Below, one piece after another: positions 1 to 7,508 of a stretch of DNA of 34,770 nucleotides. Numbering within the stretch: position 1 is the first letter of the stretch; every line of letters starts with the position of its first letter. The notes under the pieces were generated by a model that did no database searches, was not told the origin of the DNA, and saw only the letters and a list, made by a program, of their open reading frames with translations. The DNA is from Candidatus Binatia bacterium (lineage in GTDB: Bacteria > Desulfobacterota > Binatia > UBA9968), in assembly GCA_036504975.1 (NCBI GenBank), contig DASXUF010000020.1, positions 1 to 34,770 of the forward strand, read 5' to 3'. The position numbers were made by a program, and so were the translations under genes.

Positions 1-612
1 CCCAGTACGGCTTCAAACTGGAATTCAACCACGACCTTCATCCACAATGTTGAGTTTAAGCGCCAGACCCGCATTCGCTCAGACACCTTGGATTTATACG
101 CGGCTAAAGTCCCTGTCTCAAAAGAGAGCCTTCTTCCGTAGTCGGACTTGCGTCCAAGCGGAACTCCCTCTCTCTTACATGAACCATCCAGTCCAGAGGT
201 CCTTGGCTCCCCAGCGGGTTATGTTGTCCCGCCGGATCATCGCTTACTATGACCTCATCCGAGCTTCTCTTCCCCTCCCGCCAGTTTATGTTTTATCCAG
301 CGGGTCCTTGCCCTACGGTCTAGTATGGGCTGGGAACAAGAAGGTCCCTAATTTAAGTCGCTTGTCTTTTCCCATCGTGCCATCTTCCGTACCCCGGCGG
401 CTGGACGACTTCTTTCGGTTGTTACTCCATCGCCCACTGTGGCTTTCCCCGTCTTCGCAGGAGGTCAGCGTCCGCTTGTCCACGCTGGCCGGTTCTATGC
501 GTGGTTCGTGTAACGAGGCTGCAAAGTTCGCTCTATGCTACGGCCCGATGGAATTGCTAGCCCTACTCCGGCAAGGGCGTTTACATTCGAGCTTTCACCT
601 CCTGGGTCACCG
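1..612. other. Atypical lower-GC stretch, possible mobile-element remnant
   Basis: This stretch is visibly less GC-rich than the genes that follow. It holds one plus-strand open frame (47-616, 189 codons) with no clear ribosome binding site, no recognisable domain and an unusual Ser/Leu/Arg/Pro-rich composition. In another frame the first 53 bases read as a plausible protein C-terminus (Tyr-Gly-Phe-Lys-Leu-Glu-Phe-Asn) ending at a TGA at 51-53. From memory, the 189-codon translation resembles short multi-copy hypothetical ORFs seen in many proteobacteria, which I suspect are translated non-coding parts of mobile elements. I cannot name the element and see no terminal inverted repeats. The region may continue to the left of the window. 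Confidence 0.35.
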
Positions 613-1170
613 CTAGTACCGCTCGCCCTCCGGGCGGCGCGAGAAACGGTTTCCACTCAGCATGCTCCGTAGCCGGTCGCGCTGCTCCGCGGACAATACT
701 CCTTTGCCCTGCTCGATGGCGCGAATGCGCGCGAGGCGCAGCTCGGCGCGGAGTTTCTCGATCTCTCGCACCTTGGCTTCCGCTTTCTTCAAATCCACCG
801 GGTCGTTCCGCAAAAGCTCCGCAAGATCCATCTCGGCCACGCGCAGGTCGGATTCATTCTTGACAGCGTCACGCTCGAAGTCGCTTCTGAGCCGCTCCAG
901 GCTCCGCACCTGGTCGGAGGAAAGATTCAGCTCGTCGCGGCGGCTCAGCATGTAACTGATGAGCGGGCGCTCGCCGCGCGCCTCTCTGAAGCCGCCGAAG
1001 TGCTCGCGAAAACGGCTCCCCAGATCGTGAAACTGGTGGTTGAGTTCATCCCAGACCGACGAAGCCTCCTCATGGAAGGCCGGCCGCAGCAGCGGCGCGT
1101 CCGTGGCTACGGCAACGGCCGCGGCCACCAGTAAAAAACTCGACAGCCCGATCAATTGAAGCTTGCGCAT
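613..1170 (-). CDS. Spy/CpxP-like periplasmic protein
   Basis: A 185-residue exported protein with an N-terminal signal sequence (hydrophobic residues about 6-23, Ala-rich end). The mature part is a charged helical protein with two LTxxQ-like repeats, Leu-Ser-Ser-Asp-Gln near residue 83 and Leu-Ser-Ala-Glu-Gln near 159. These flank a Leu/Arg/Glu heptad-rich segment. That layout is typical of the Spy/CpxP/ZraP family, which are small periplasmic chaperones or stress and metal sensors. The start is supported by an AGGAG-type site a few bases upstream. The gene is transcribed alone; no CpxAR-like sensor kinase or response regulator lies nearby. The exact role (chaperone or metal response) cannot be decided from the sequence. 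Confidence 0.75.
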   Translation of the reverse strand: MRKLQLIGLSSFLLVAAAVAVATDAPLLRPAFHEEASSVWDELNHQFHDLGSRFREHFGGFREARGERPLISYMLSRRDELNLSSDQVRSLERLRSDFERDAVKNESDLRVAEMDLAELLRNDPVDLKKAEAKVREIEKLRAELRLARIRAIEQGKGVLSAEQRDRLRSMLSGNRFSRRPEGERY

Positions 1171-1237
1171 CTCAGTCTCCTTTCACTGCGATACCGATCA
1201 AGATTAAACCGCCACGCATCGACGTTGTCAACGAGCC

Positions 1238-1342
1238 GTAGGGGCCTGCCTACCAATACAAATGCAAAAAATTATGTTGCATTTTATTGTAGGGGCAGGC
1301 CCCTGTGCCTGCCCTGGGCGGCCACGGGGGGCCGCCCCTACA
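1238..1342. repeat. Palindromic intergenic repeat cluster
   Basis: Three adjacent palindromes fill the gap between the Spy-like gene and the MFS gene. The first is a short copy with GTAG/CTAC ends (1238-1253). The second is an AT-rich imperfect hairpin whose arms contain AAATGCAA and TTGCATTT (about 1254-1289). The third is a 54-base unit (1289-1342) bounded by GTAGGGGC and GCCCCTAC, with two internal hairpins, GGGCAGGC/GCCTGCCC and GGGCGGCC/GGCCGCCC. The boundaries and composition look like dispersed REP/MITE-type elements. It probably forms strong structure at the 3' end of the leftward MFS transcript. Confidence 0.7.
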
Positions 1343-1374
1343 AAACCGATGTAACAATTGTTTTTACGTTTGTA

Positions 1375-2589
1375 TTAATTTGTCTTGGGCTCTTCCAGAA
1401 ATAGCCAGAGCGCCGCAATGCCCGTGAGAATTGCCGCGGCGAGCGTTTCCCACGCGGTCGCGTACGAGCCGGTGATATCGACAATGTAACCGAAGAGCGG
1501 CGTGCCGATGATCGTCCCCACCGAGTTGACGGTGATGACCATTCCCAGCGCGGCGCCGGTGCGCGCCTTTCCCGCGATCTCGCCGATCAGCGCGTAGTAA
1601 ACTCCCTGATATCCGACCATGCAGACGCCGGCGAAAAAGATCAGCGGCAGAAGAACAACCAGCGAGGCGTCGTTCGGAAGAAAACCGAGGCTCGCCGTCA
1701 GCGCGACGGAAAGAATTCCGATCAAAACCAAAACGCTTTTCCGCGCGCCGTAAAACAGCCGGTCGCTGACGACGCCCCAGCCGACGCGCCCGACCGTTCC
1801 GCCAAGTTGCGTGAGCGCCAATGCCTGGCTTGCCCAGTAGGAGGAAATTCCTCTCGTCTCTTTGAGGTATAGCGGAACGTAGGTGATGAGCGACATCTGC
1901 CCGACGAGCATGAGCGCGGTGCCGAAGCTTAGCCAGAGCAGGCTTTTCACGAGCAAGCCCGCGGGCTCCTTTGCAGAAGGCGGCGCCGCGCCGTCGGAAA
2001 AAGCCGTCCCGGCCGGAGGCTCGCGCCACATGAACCAGAAGGCGAAGCCGAAAAGAATATTGATGAGCCCGAGAGCCGCAAGCGAACCGCGCCAGCCGGC
2101 GAGCAAAACCAACGAGGGCGCCAGGATCGCCGTGAGCACGCCGCCGGCGGGAACGCCGGTCTGCTTGATGCCCATCGCCGTCGCGCGCTCTGCGCGCGAA
2201 AACCATTCCATTACGCCCTTGGTCGAGGCCGGGTTCAAGAAGCTGTATCCCAGTCCGGCGAAGAGAAAACAGCCGAACGCCCAGCCGAACGACGGCGCCG
2301 CGGCCGCCGCGACGGTGCAGAGTCCCAATAAAATATGGCCGCACAGCGTCGTCGAGCGCACGCCGAGCCGGTCGGCGAGCCAGCCGGCGGCGAACGAGAG
2401 CGCGGCCATGCCGAGGTAAAAAGCGGTGAAGAAGAGGCCGATCTCAGCGCGCGAGAGCCGGAGATCGTCCTGGTAAAACGGCGCCAGGGTGTTGATGCCG
2501 TATTGCCCGGTCGCTCCGATCACGTGAGAGAGCGTGATGAGCGCGAGAATCTTCCAGCGAAACGGATCGCGCTCCGACGCGGCGGACAT
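1375..2589 (-). CDS. Major facilitator superfamily transporter
   Basis: A 404-residue integral membrane protein with about 12 hydrophobic segments, the usual size for a major facilitator superfamily permease. The loop between the second and third segments carries the family motif A (Gly-Trp-Leu-Ala-Asp-Arg-Leu-Gly, about residues 68-75). The N-terminal and C-terminal halves each look like a six-helix bundle. The overall pattern resembles the anion/carboxylate-type MFS proteins, but substrate and direction cannot be read from the sequence. Neighbours on the same strand (aspartate dehydrogenase upstream, Spy-like protein downstream) are separated by repeat-filled gaps, so it is probably transcribed alone. 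Confidence 0.85.
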   Translation of the reverse strand: MSAASERDPFRWKILALITLSHVIGATGQYGINTLAPFYQDDLRLSRAEIGLFFTAFYLGMAALSFAAGWLADRLGVRSTTLCGHILLGLCTVAAAAAPSFGWAFGCFLFAGLGYSFLNPASTKGVMEWFSRAERATAMGIKQTGVPAGGVLTAILAPSLVLLAGWRGSLAALGLINILFGFAFWFMWREPPAGTAFSDGAAPPSAKEPAGLLVKSLLWLSFGTALMLVGQMSLITYVPLYLKETRGISSYWASQALALTQLGGTVGRVGWGVVSDRLFYGARKSVLVLIGILSVALTASLGFLPNDASLVVLLPLIFFAGVCMVGYQGVYYALIGEIAGKARTGAALGMVITVNSVGTIIGTPLFGYIVDITGSYATAWETLAAAILTGIAALWLFLEEPKTN

Positions 2590-2661
2590 AAGGTCGATGC
2601 TTCAGTTAGCCTCGGGAAGTCCGGTCAGTTTTAGATTTCCCGAGAATGCGCGATGAGAAGA

Positions 2662-2748
2662 GAGATTCTTCGCTCTGCTCAGAATGACATGAGCGAGAGT
2701 GTCATCCTGAACCCTTCGGCTGTCACTCTGAACGAAGTGAAGAGTCTC
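2662..2748. repeat. Long imperfect inverted repeat, dispersed-repeat type
   Basis: Two 28-base arms, 2662-2689 and 2721-2748, are imperfect reverse complements (about 21 of 28 positions match). They begin GAGATTCTTC and end GAGTCTC on the plus strand. The surrounding sequence carries related fragments up to about 2773. This is the kind of repeat that produces spurious short ORFs in many environmental genomes; a 70-codon minus-strand frame here (2602-2814) is such a by-product. It sits between the 3' end of the aspartate dehydrogenase gene and the MFS gene. Confidence 0.7.
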
Positions 2749-2810
2749 AGGGTAAACTCCATGAAGGATCTCTCTTGAAATTATCAGGTCCTTACGTTGA
2801 GGTGCACTCC

Positions 2811-3617
2811 TCATGTTCCCACGCGAACCGTGTCGGCCGCGTCGTTGATGGACCGTATGATCGAGAGCGCCGTCAGCTTTCCGGTGCGCGGGTTTTCGCT
2901 GGGAACGTTTTCGATGTGCACGGCCAAGCGGCCGAACTCCCCTTCGACCTCGACGTCGTGGCAGTTGCGCTTGAGGCCCGGAACGGCGACGATGCGCGCG
3001 CGCGTCTTGTCCGGCCCGAGGCCGGCGAGACTCACGGCCGCCGTGACGTTCACGTTGGCGGGAAAGCCGCGGCAGGCCTCACGCGCCGTGCCGGAAAATA
3101 CCTCGCGCTCTTCTTTGAGACCGGCCAGAGAAATTCCGCGCTCCGCGAGATACGGCGCGCCGTCGAGGCCGCCGGGCGGCTTGCGCGTCGTGATCGTCAC
3201 CGACGAGACCTGCCCCGCGCAGGCCGACTTGACGCCGTCGAGACCCGCGATCGCGCCGGACGGGATGAAAAGCCGCTGCCCGCGCTCGCGCGCCGCCGCG
3301 ATGATTTCCGGATGATCGAGCAGCGCGCCGACGCTCACCACCATCAAGTCCTTACCCGCGGCGAAAACTTTTTCCGCCAGGTCGGGTACGACGCGGCCTC
3401 CCGCCGCTTCGATGACGAGATCGGATTCGGCGATGAGCTGGGTGAGATCCAGATACGGCGGCGGCTTCAGCAGCGTGGCCAAAAATTCCCGCGCGGTTTT
3501 TTCCGTCGCGCTCGTCACCCCGGCCACCGGGACGGAAAGTTTTCCCGCGTCCGCGGCCTTGACGAGCGCGCGTCCGATCGCCCCGCAGCCGACGATGCCG
3601 ATCGATTTCACAGCCAT
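2811..3617 (-). CDS. nadX: L-aspartate dehydrogenase
   Basis: A 268-residue NAD(P)-dependent dehydrogenase matching the aspartate dehydrogenase family. This enzyme converts L-aspartate to iminoaspartate for NAD synthesis, or works in reverse as an aminating enzyme. The N-terminus has a Rossmann dinucleotide motif Gly-Cys-Gly-Ala-Ile-Gly. The central Pro-Ser-Gly-Ala-Ile-Ala-Gly-Leu-Asp segment and the later Pro-Ala-Asn-Val-Asn-Val segment are characteristic of the family. I chose ATG at 3617; an in-frame TTG at 3626 would add three residues, and neither has a strong ribosome binding site. No nadA or nadC lies in the window, so a role in NAD synthesis rests on family membership alone. Length agrees with the family. 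Confidence 0.82.
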   Translation of the reverse strand: MAVKSIGIVGCGAIGRALVKAADAGKLSVPVAGVTSATEKTAREFLATLLKPPPYLDLTQLIAESDLVIEAAGGRVVPDLAEKVFAAGKDLMVVSVGALLDHPEIIAAARERGQRLFIPSGAIAGLDGVKSACAGQVSSVTITTRKPPGGLDGAPYLAERGISLAGLKEEREVFSGTAREACRGFPANVNVTAAVSLAGLGPDKTRARIVAVPGLKRNCHDVEVEGEFGRLAVHIENVPSENPRTGKLTALSIIRSINDAADTVRVGT

Positions 3618-3715
3618 GACAGCCAAGCTCTATCTAGCGTGAAGCGCTTCGCGGTGTCAATGAACGATGACGTTGCGGCGGAGAAGGCGACGGGATTTTC
3701 GAGATGAATAAGAGA

Positions 3716-4027
3716 CTATGCTTGGCTGGTTCTCGCTCCGGGATCGGCGTAGATCCGGATGGAATCGTCCGGCAGGCGATATCCGGACGTGATCAGCGTT
3801 ACCACGCTGCGGACGTTTCGGCTCACATCGTCGATGCTGCTCACGGGAAACCCGTCTTCCAAGAACCTGCCGATCAGCTTATCTTCGCCCATGGTCACGA
3901 TCTTGAGCGCCTCGGGCGTGTCCTCTTTGAAATAGTGCTCGGTGCCGCGCGTGCAGTTGTCTAGTTCCCGCTGCAGCTTCGTCGAAATTTTTATGCCGAC
4001 AAACAAGCGCTTATCTGCTTCGACCAT
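3716..4027 (-). CDS. Small conserved-looking protein of unknown function
   Basis: A 103-residue soluble protein that I do not recognise. It begins with a basic stretch followed by Arg-Leu-Phe-Val-Gly-Ile-Lys, which superficially resembles the start of 2H phosphodiesterases. No HxT motifs follow, so that assignment is not supported. The composition is mixed alpha/beta with no signal peptide or membrane segment. A GAGGGAG-type site lies about nine bases upstream of the ATG, which favours a real gene. It is on the same strand as the oxidase cluster and about 85 bases downstream of its last gene, so it may be read through from it. Confidence 0.55.
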   Translation of the reverse strand: MVEADKRLFVGIKISTKLQRELDNCTRGTEHYFKEDTPEALKIVTMGEDKLIGRFLEDGFPVSSIDDVSRNVRSVVTLITSGYRLPDDSIRIYADPGARTSQA

Positions 4028-4112
4028 GTTAGCGTCTCCCTCACCCGTTCTTAATCTTCAGGCCACCATCGAGTTTGCACCGGTTTCGGCGCGGATGCAA
4101 CGGTTCGCCCGG

Positions 4113-4571
4113 CTACATCCTGTAAAGCATCCAGTAAACGATCACGCCGGTCACCGACACGTAGAACCAGAGCGGCAGCGTCCAGCGGGCGATGCGCTTG
4201 TGCCGGTCGAAGCGGCCCCGGAGCGCGCGTGAGAGCGTGATCAGGACCAGCGGCACGATCGCCACGGCCAGGATCGTATGCGAGATCAGAATCGCGAAGT
4301 AGACGCGGCGTATCCAGCCTTGGCCGGCGAAGGCGACGGAGCCCACGTGGTAATGATAGATGAGATACGAAGTCAGGAAGAGCGTCGAAGTCGCGAACGC
4401 CGCGAGCATGCAGACGCGGTGGGCGGCGATCCGGCCGCCGCGGATGAAAAAGTAACCGGAGAGAAGGAGCAGCGCGCTGGCCGAGTTCAAAGCGGCGTTG
4501 AGGACCGGCAGCGACGAGAGCGGAATCAAGGATGTATATCGGGCAAGAGCATTAGACTGAGAAAAACGCAT
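4113..4571 (-). CDS. DUF420 membrane protein (CtaM-like oxidase assembly factor)
   Basis: About 152 residues with four hydrophobic segments, a His-Arg pair after the first segment, and a Tyr-His-Tyr-His pattern near the middle. These match the DUF420 family. DUF420 proteins sit in cytochrome oxidase gene clusters, and the staphylococcal member CtaM is needed for aa3-type oxidase maturation. The position as last gene of this oxidase cluster fits that role. The start is uncertain. ATG at 4571 overlaps subunit IV by 46 bases, while a TTG at 4529 overlaps its stop as TTGA and gives a shorter N-terminus closer to the usual family form. Neither has a strong ribosome binding site. Confidence 0.8.
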   Translation of the reverse strand: MRFSQSNALARYTSLIPLSSLPVLNAALNSASALLLLSGYFFIRGGRIAAHRVCMLAAFATSTLFLTSYLIYHYHVGSVAFAGQGWIRRVYFAILISHTILAVAIVPLVLITLSRALRGRFDRHKRIARWTLPLWFYVSVTGVIVYWMLYRM

Positions 4572-4816
4572 AGGATCAGCGGCGTGAGCGCGATCAAGGC
4601 GAGCGTGGAGCGCTCGAATTTGAGATGCATGAAGTAGAGCGCCACCATCGCGGCTTTGGTGAAGGCCATGCCGACCAACAGGATGACCATGATGAGCTTG
4701 GGGAAACCCGCGTAGGCTACGACGACCTCGGCGATCGTCAAGGCGAGAAGCCACCAGAAAACTCCCATGTAGTTGGGTTGCGGATGACCGTGAGTCTGAA
4801 CCTGTGCCGTTGTCAT
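4526..4816 (-). CDS. ctaF: Cytochrome c oxidase subunit IV (prokaryotic type)
   Basis: A 96-residue membrane protein with three hydrophobic segments and the typical Met-His-Leu-Lys-Phe-Glu motif between the second and third. This is the CtaF/CyoD-like small subunit family of bacterial heme-copper oxidases, which stabilises the complex and has no cofactor. A GGGGGAAG site lies just upstream of the ATG. The gene follows subunit III (b) with about 22 bases between and overlaps the DUF420 gene, consistent with one operon. Confidence 0.88.
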   Translation of the reverse strand: MTTAQVQTHGHPQPNYMGVFWWLLALTIAEVVVAYAGFPKLIMVILLVGMAFTKAAMVALYFMHLKFERSTLALIALTPLILCVFLSLMLLPDIHP

Positions 4817-4838
4817 CGTTCTTCCCCCGTTAGCAGAC

Positions 4839-5447
4839 TTATATGAGATAGACGAAAGTGAAAATCAGGATCCAGACGAGATCGACGAAGTGCCAGTACA
4901 GGCCGGCGATCTCGACGTGCTTGGGGCCGTAGCGCCCGCGCAGGCAGGCCGCCAGAACGCAAGAGTTATAAATGACGCCGCCGGTCACGTGCATGCCGTG
5001 AAAACCCGTGAGCACGAAAAAGGTCGTCGCGAAAAGATGCGTGCTGAAGGAGATTCCCGCTTCCGGCAGCCGTTCGGTGATCAAATGGGTCCACTCGTAG
5101 GCCTGGCATCCGAGGAATAGAAGCCCGCCGCAAATAGTCAAAAGGAGAAATTTTTTGAAGGATTTCTTGTCGCCGTTTTGAATCGCGGAGAGCGAGAGCA
5201 CCATCGTCACGCTGCTGATGATCAGCAACAAGGTCATAAACGCCGTCAGATTGATGCCCAACACGTTCGAAGGTTTCGGCCAGTTCGAGCTCGCGTGGCG
5301 CAAAAGCGCGTAGCCCACGATCAGGCCGCCGAACGACATCGCGTCGGCGGCGAGAAAAACCCACATGCCTAACTTTCCCCAGCTCTCGGGAGTCAGGGGA
5401 GATTCCGCGGCCTCGGCGGCGGAATCGATCGCAGCAGCTTCGCTCAT
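4839..5447 (-). CDS. ctaE: Cytochrome c oxidase subunit III, copy b
   Basis: A 202-residue membrane protein with five hydrophobic segments, the size of the short bacterial COX3 form. The His-Gly-Met-His-Val-Thr-Gly segment and the C-terminal Tyr-Trp-His-Phe-Val-Asp-Leu-Val-Trp motif are family signatures. The start at 5447 is set by a strong AAGGAG site and by an ATGA overlap with the upstream CxxC protein gene; an upstream in-frame codon would overlap that gene. Subunit III lies beside subunit I in the membrane and helps maintain proton uptake. It is a clear paralogue of the other subunit III (6656-7300). Here the usual Glu in the first helix pair is replaced by Asp (Ala-Ala-Asp-Ala-Met). 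Confidence 0.9.
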   Translation of the reverse strand: MSEAAAIDSAAEAAESPLTPESWGKLGMWVFLAADAMSFGGLIVGYALLRHASSNWPKPSNVLGINLTAFMTLLLIISSVTMVLSLSAIQNGDKKSFKKFLLLTICGGLLFLGCQAYEWTHLITERLPEAGISFSTHLFATTFFVLTGFHGMHVTGGVIYNSCVLAACLRGRYGPKHVEIAGLYWHFVDLVWILIFTFVYLI

Positions 5448-5734
5448 CTTCCACTCTCCTTGTGAGTCCAAGCCAAATTCACAACCGGCGCCTTTTCGGT
5501 TTCGCCGCCGGTCTTCTTCGCCGCGCGCCGATAGCTATAGAAGAAAAAGCCGGCGACCGAGACGAGAATCGTGTAGGGCATCGCCATGAGAAACAGCACG
5601 CTCCAGTTGAAGGCGTCGGTCAACCGATCGCCGGCCGCGCCGCCGATGCAGACGGCGCAGGCGTGCGCGGCGTTTTGAAACGAGACGCAGACGAGCCCGA
5701 TCGCGACCGCGCATATTTGAATTTCTCGCTTCAT
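5444..5734 (-). CDS. Small exported or membrane protein with CxxC motif, oxidase-linked
   Basis: A 96-residue protein of unknown family. It has a hydrophobic N-terminal signal-like segment (about residues 8-24) ending in Ala-His-Ala-Cys-Ala-Val-Cys, so a CxxC motif sits directly at the start of the mature part. A second hydrophobic helix (about 44-68) and a basic C-terminal tail follow. Its stop codon overlaps the subunit III (b) start as ATGA, so the two are translationally coupled. The CxxC just outside the membrane suggests copper or heme handling or redox work in oxidase assembly, but this is inference. No clear ribosome binding site is visible at its own start. Confidence 0.7.
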   Translation of the reverse strand: MKREIQICAVAIGLVCVSFQNAAHACAVCIGGAAGDRLTDAFNWSVLFLMAMPYTILVSVAGFFFYSYRRAAKKTGGETEKAPVVNLAWTHKESGR

Positions 5735-5768
5735 AAATTTAGTAACCGAGAATTATCTTATCGTCTCC

Positions 5769-5797
5769 CAACTGTCAACCGATTCAGCCTACAGTTG
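5769..5797. repeat. Short hairpin between oxidase-cluster genes
   Basis: Seven-base perfect arms CAACTGT and ACAGTTG enclose a 15-base loop in the gap after the alpha/beta hydrolase stop and before the CxxC protein gene. No T-run follows on the leftward strand, so it is not a standard terminator. It could be an mRNA stability or processing structure separating the two halves of the cluster. Confidence 0.35.
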
Positions 5798-5807
5798 CCC
5801 CCTTTGG

Positions 5808-6641
5808 TCAGTGACTCTTGATCCAGTCTGCGATCGTCTTGACGACATCGTTTTCGATGCCGAAGAAGCCGTGCCGCGCGCGCGCGTCGCACGGGCCCGA
5901 CAACGGCGCAGCCCCTCCGGTGAAAACCTTGTGCTCCTTGACCGAAGTCCCGGTAAACCGGGCGAGGAGCGTGGCGCCGATCGCGGCGCCTCCGGGGCTG
6001 CACTGGCAGCCGTCGTCTTGGTGCGAGACGACAAGAACCGGCCCCGTGAAGGCCGAGAGCGACGCGTCGTACACGCTCTTGCCGCAATGCCCCGCCCCAT
6101 CGAGTTGGGTCATCGTGGAGGTCAGAACGATGCCGTGCGGCCGCGGCAACTGCTCCTGCGCCGCCAGCCTTGCCGCTGCGCCCGCCGTCGAGAGCGTGCC
6201 GGCGCTCGTGCCGACGAGCCAAACCGGCGCGCCGACGCGTTTATTCAAGTCGGCGATGACCTGACCGATCTCTCGCGCGTGTTGCAGCGAGAGACGATAG
6301 GCGCCGTCCATCCCGCCCTGCCGGTCGGATGCGGCGTCGAGCGCGGCAACGTAGAGACTTTCGCGCGCGAACCGGCCGCGGGTGCGGATCAGGAAATTCA
6401 CGCCGAGGTCGCTCCCGATCGCGCCCGACGGACTCAATTTTAGCGCGCCCTTTCCGCCGGCAAAGAGGACGACGGCGGCTTTGGGCGGCTCGCTGCCGGC
6501 GACGCCGATATACTTCATGGCGACGCCGGAGCGGACTTCGATGCCGATGACCTCTTCCTTGAGCTTTTCCGGCTGCTGTTGCGCGGCCGAGGAGAACGCG
6601 AGCGCAAAAAACGGCGCGATGGCAACGACGGGGATTCTCAA
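5808..6641 (-). CDS. Exported alpha/beta hydrolase
   Basis: A 277-residue protein with a signal peptide (hydrophobic residues about 4-18, Ser-Ser-Ala-Ala end). The nucleophile elbow is Gly-Thr-Ser-Ala-Gly (Ser146). A likely acid lies in Ser-His-Gln-Asp-Asp (Asp209/210) and a likely catalytic His near 257, so the catalytic triad appears complete. Four cysteines in the C-terminal third (186, 212, 214, 251) could form disulfides, which fits export. I chose TTG at 6641 because it gives a proper signal peptide and has an AAGGG site upstream; no ATG does this. It sits between the two subunit III genes of the oxidase cluster. The substrate is unknown, and a direct role in respiration is not evident. 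Confidence 0.72.
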   Translation of the reverse strand: MRIPVVAIAPFFALAFSSAAQQQPEKLKEEVIGIEVRSGVAMKYIGVAGSEPPKAAVVLFAGGKGALKLSPSGAIGSDLGVNFLIRTRGRFARESLYVAALDAASDRQGGMDGAYRLSLQHAREIGQVIADLNKRVGAPVWLVGTSAGTLSTAGAAARLAAQEQLPRPHGIVLTSTMTQLDGAGHCGKSVYDASLSAFTGPVLVVSHQDDGCQCSPGGAAIGATLLARFTGTSVKEHKVFTGGAAPLSGPCDARARHGFFGIENDVVKTIADWIKSH

Positions 6642-6655
6642 AGGTACGTTTACCC

Positions 6656-7300
6656 TTAATATAAATAAACCAACCCGTAGAGCGCCGGCCACAGCACGAC
6701 GACGAAGGTCCAATACATGCCGCAGAGCTGGACGCCGGTGTAATCGCGTCCCGAAAATCGGCCCTTCCGCGCTTGCATGAGAACGATGAGCAGCCAGAAG
6801 ACGGCGCCGAGGACGTGAGCGCCGTGACACCCGATCAGGGTGTAAAAAGTCGCGCCGTAGACTCCGCTCGATAGCGTGAGACCGTAGTGAATCAAGCGCA
6901 GCCACTCGTAGCCCTGCACGGCGAGAAAAACGGCTCCCAGCGCCACGGTCACCGCCAGCCATTTTGCCAGCGGCGCCGATCTTCCGGCGCGCGCGGCCCT
7001 GAGCGCGACGTGCATGGCGACTCCGCTCAGCAGCAGAATGACCGTGTTCGCGCCGGTCACTTCCACGGGCAGGCGCGGCTGAAACGGCGGCGGCCAGGAC
7101 GGGCTGGCGACGCGGAAGACGATGAACGCACCGATCAAGCCGGAGAAAAACATCGTCTCCGCCACGAGCAACATCAGAAGCGCAAGTCGCGCGTTGCTGA
7201 CGATCGGCCGCGGCCGGTCGACCGGCCGGTCGGGCGGTTCGCCGCCGCCGAAGGCGGGGAGCGGCTCGACGACTTTCCGTGCGATTGCTTCTCGGGCCAT
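6656..7300 (-). CDS. ctaE: Cytochrome c oxidase subunit III, copy a
   Basis: A 214-residue COX3-family protein. After a Pro/Arg-rich N-terminal tail of about 40 residues come five hydrophobic segments. Signatures are Ala-Glu-Thr-Met-Phe-Phe-Ser-Gly in the first helix pair, a conserved Gly-Tyr-Glu-Trp, Cys-His-Gly-Ala-His-Val, and a C-terminal Tyr-Trp-Thr-Phe-Val. ATG at 7300 was chosen; an in-frame TTG at 7327 would add nine residues, and neither has a good ribosome binding site. It lies 14 bases upstream of the hydrolase gene. It diverges clearly from copy b, so the two are not a recent duplication. Confidence 0.87.
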   Translation of the reverse strand: MAREAIARKVVEPLPAFGGGEPPDRPVDRPRPIVSNARLALLMLLVAETMFFSGLIGAFIVFRVASPSWPPPFQPRLPVEVTGANTVILLLSGVAMHVALRAARAGRSAPLAKWLAVTVALGAVFLAVQGYEWLRLIHYGLTLSSGVYGATFYTLIGCHGAHVLGAVFWLLIVLMQARKGRFSGRDYTGVQLCGMYWTFVVVLWPALYGLVYLY

Positions 7301-7403
7301 GGAAATCAGGCGAAAAGGCTCCGCCAAAAATATCGGCGGATCAGCCTACGGCTGAAACAGGCATGAGTTTTATTACTCGCGCCTCACGCCTTCCGCCTCT
7401 CGT

Positions 7404-7505
7404 CTATCTTGCTATTAAAAACCCTACCACCGCGCCGATGTAGAGCAAAGCCGCCCCAGCCAACATGAGGCCGACGCATAGATTCTTTTCTTTCACTCGC
7501 GCCAT
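7404..7505 (-). CDS. 33-residue single-helix membrane peptide, oxidase-linked
   Basis: A short frame on the leftward strand encodes 33 residues: a basic start (Met-Ala-Arg-Val-Lys-Glu-Lys), one hydrophobic helix (about residues 9-31), and a terminal Ala-Arg. It begins four bases after the ctaB stop codon, in the GAGAG-rich sequence that ends ctaB, so coupling is likely. Single-helix peptides of 30-60 residues are often found in oxidase operons as small subunits or assembly proteins, commonly missed by gene finders. I infer that role from position and shape only; the sequence matches no family I can name. Confidence 0.6.
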   Translation of the reverse strand: MARVKEKNLCVGLMLAGAALLYIGAVVGFLIAR

Positions 7506-7508
7506 CTC

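Noticed and set aside
2602-2814. 70-codon minus-strand frame
   Set aside because: It is a translation of the dispersed inverted repeat at 2662-2748.
2775-3707. 310-codon plus-strand frame opposite nadX
   Set aside because: Antisense shadow; Arg/Asp/Ala-rich and without motif.
3980-4027. 2H phosphodiesterase for the 103-residue protein
   Set aside because: The start looks similar but no HxT motif exists and the length is too short.
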